Below, one piece after another: positions 5,164-5,857 of a stretch of 5,857 nt of DNA. Under the pieces are notes generated by a model, which worked only from the letters and a program-made list of their open reading frames with translations, had not been told where the DNA came from and did no database searches. A program made the position numbers and the translations under genes. Source of the stretch: Clostridia bacterium. Lineage in GTDB: Bacteria > Bacillota > Clostridia > Peptostreptococcales > Anaerovoracaceae. The stretch lies in contig JAIKZT010000061.1 in assembly GCA_024682015.1 (NCBI GenBank), positions 1 to 5,857 of the forward strand, given 5' to 3'. How positions within the stretch are numbered: the first letter of the stretch is position 1; every line of letters starts with the position of its first letter.

Positions 5164-5857
5164 CATGCACCGGTACCTCTTCGGGTTCTATAAAAGGGGA
5201 AACATGCGGTTCATCTCTCACCTCGACCTGCAGCGCGTGTTCAAGCGGTGCATCAAGAGAGCGGGGGTCGTTCCGGCCTATTCCAAGGGGTTCAACCCCC
5301 ACGAGAAGATCAACATCGTGCATCCGCTGCCCCTGGGCTTTGAAACGGAACGTGACTACTTCGAGATGGATACGGAGACTCCGTACGAAACGGATGCGCT
5401 CCTGGAGGGCATGAACAAAGCCCTTCCGGAAGGCCTCTGTTTTACGTTCTGCGAAGAGATTCCGCATTCGTCGAAGAATTCATCCTCCATCGTCTCCCGC
5501 AGCGAATACGAGGCGTTTTTGCCTTCTTCACAGAATCTTAACACGGATGCGTTTATAATACAGGACGAAGTCATCATCCTGAAGAAGGATAAAAAGACGA
5601 AAAAGCAGGTCGAAAAGAACGTCAAGGACTGGGTGTACCGCCTCGAGCTTCTTGAAGAGAGCGAAGTGGGCACGCGCCTGTTCCTGCAGCTGCGCAGCGC
5701 CAGCAACGAGACGCTCAACCCGGCCAATCTGATCGCTTCGCTTTGCGCTTTCAGCGGGGCAGCCTTCGATCGGGAAGCCCTGCGCGTCGTGCGCACGGAC
5801 ATCCTGGCGGAAGGAGAAAGCGGCCCGGTGCCGCTGTCCGCGTATTATAAACGGTAG
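5150..5857 (+). CDS. TIGR03936/DUF2344 radical SAM-associated protein
   Basis: This is a 235-residue protein of the DUF2344 family, whose members are encoded next to, or fused to, TIGR03960 radical SAM proteins. Its biochemical role is unknown; a partner or substrate-handling role for the radical SAM enzyme is inference from that linkage. The family's conserved N-terminal blocks are clear: YKRGNMRFISHLDLQRVFKR at about 14-33, AYSKGFNPHEKI at 43-54, and HPLPLGFETERDYFEM at about 58-73. Residues 105-160 form a less conserved stretch rich in Ser and then Lys, and the C-terminal part includes PANLIASL and a VVRTDI strand. Length is normal for a stand-alone member. The gene overlaps the upstream stop by 14 nt in another frame, so the two are probably co-translated. 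The TAG stop is the last codon of the window, so what follows is not visible. Confidence 0.9.
   Translation: MQDSNMHRYLFGFYKRGNMRFISHLDLQRVFKRCIKRAGVVPAYSKGFNPHEKINIVHPLPLGFETERDYFEMDTETPYETDALLEGMNKALPEGLCFTFCEEIPHSSKNSSSIVSRSEYEAFLPSSQNLNTDAFIIQDEVIILKKDKKTKKQVEKNVKDWVYRLELLEESEVGTRLFLQLRSASNETLNPANLIASLCAFSGAAFDREALRVVRTDILAEGESGPVPLSAYYKR

Noticed and set aside
3934..5166. 410-codon open frame on the minus strand
   Set aside because: It lies opposite the radical SAM gene with its conserved motifs. Its product is Arg/His/Ala-rich with no recognisable domain, as expected from the complement of GC-biased codons.
5286..5300. GGGGTT/AACCCC inverted repeat
   Set aside because: It encodes the conserved KGFNPH motif, has almost no loop and no T-tract, so it is explained by coding constraint.
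5527..5559. Possible internal promoter with TATAAT at 5554-5559 in the DUF2344 gene
   Set aside because: Candidate -35 boxes are at wrong distances (TTCACA at 21 nt, TTAACA at 10 nt) and there is no TGn extension. A chance TATAAT in an AT-richer coding stretch is more likely.

Overview
The window is a GC-rich bacterial housekeeping block. All genes are on the plus strand, with almost no free intergenic space and no mobile element, CRISPR, tRNA or rRNA. Best guess for the source is a GC-rich Clostridia-like member of the Bacillota. Support comes from AGGAGG-type ribosome binding sites, a textbook sigma-A promoter, the rplU-rpmA-obgE core, the TIGR03960/TIGR03936 radical-SAM pair, and the sequence style of L27 and Obg. 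The assignment is by family resemblance only, and other phyla with this neighbourhood (e.g. Synergistota) are not excluded.

Layout: (1) recA, lacking only its first few codons at the left edge, ends at 1060. (2) A 130-nt gap holds a consensus promoter (TTGACA, 17 nt, TATAAT) and an approximately 80-nt leader with folding potential. (3) rplU (L21, with an unusual C-terminal extension) and rpmA (L27) follow. (4) A strong intrinsic terminator at 1973-2005 closes that unit. (5) obgE, a TIGR03960-type radical SAM gene and a TIGR03936/DUF2344 gene form a translationally overlapping chain that ends on the last base of the window.

How they fit together: L21 and L27 are large-subunit ribosomal proteins, and Obg is a GTPase that acts on the maturing 50S subunit, so the middle of the window is a ribosome-biogenesis block. 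The radical SAM pair has no established function but commonly sits near these genes. RecA is the recombinase and SOS co-protease; it appears to be only a physical neighbour.

The most interesting points are: an L27 encoded directly in the 'already processed' form, with no prp protease gene between rplU and rpmA; an L21 carrying a C-terminal SAP/HeH/Rho-N-like helical module; a strong terminator 20 nt before obgE; a second Cys cluster at the radical SAM protein's C-terminus; and an order in which the radical SAM pair lies after obgE and recA precedes rplU. I found no clearly new multi-gene system.
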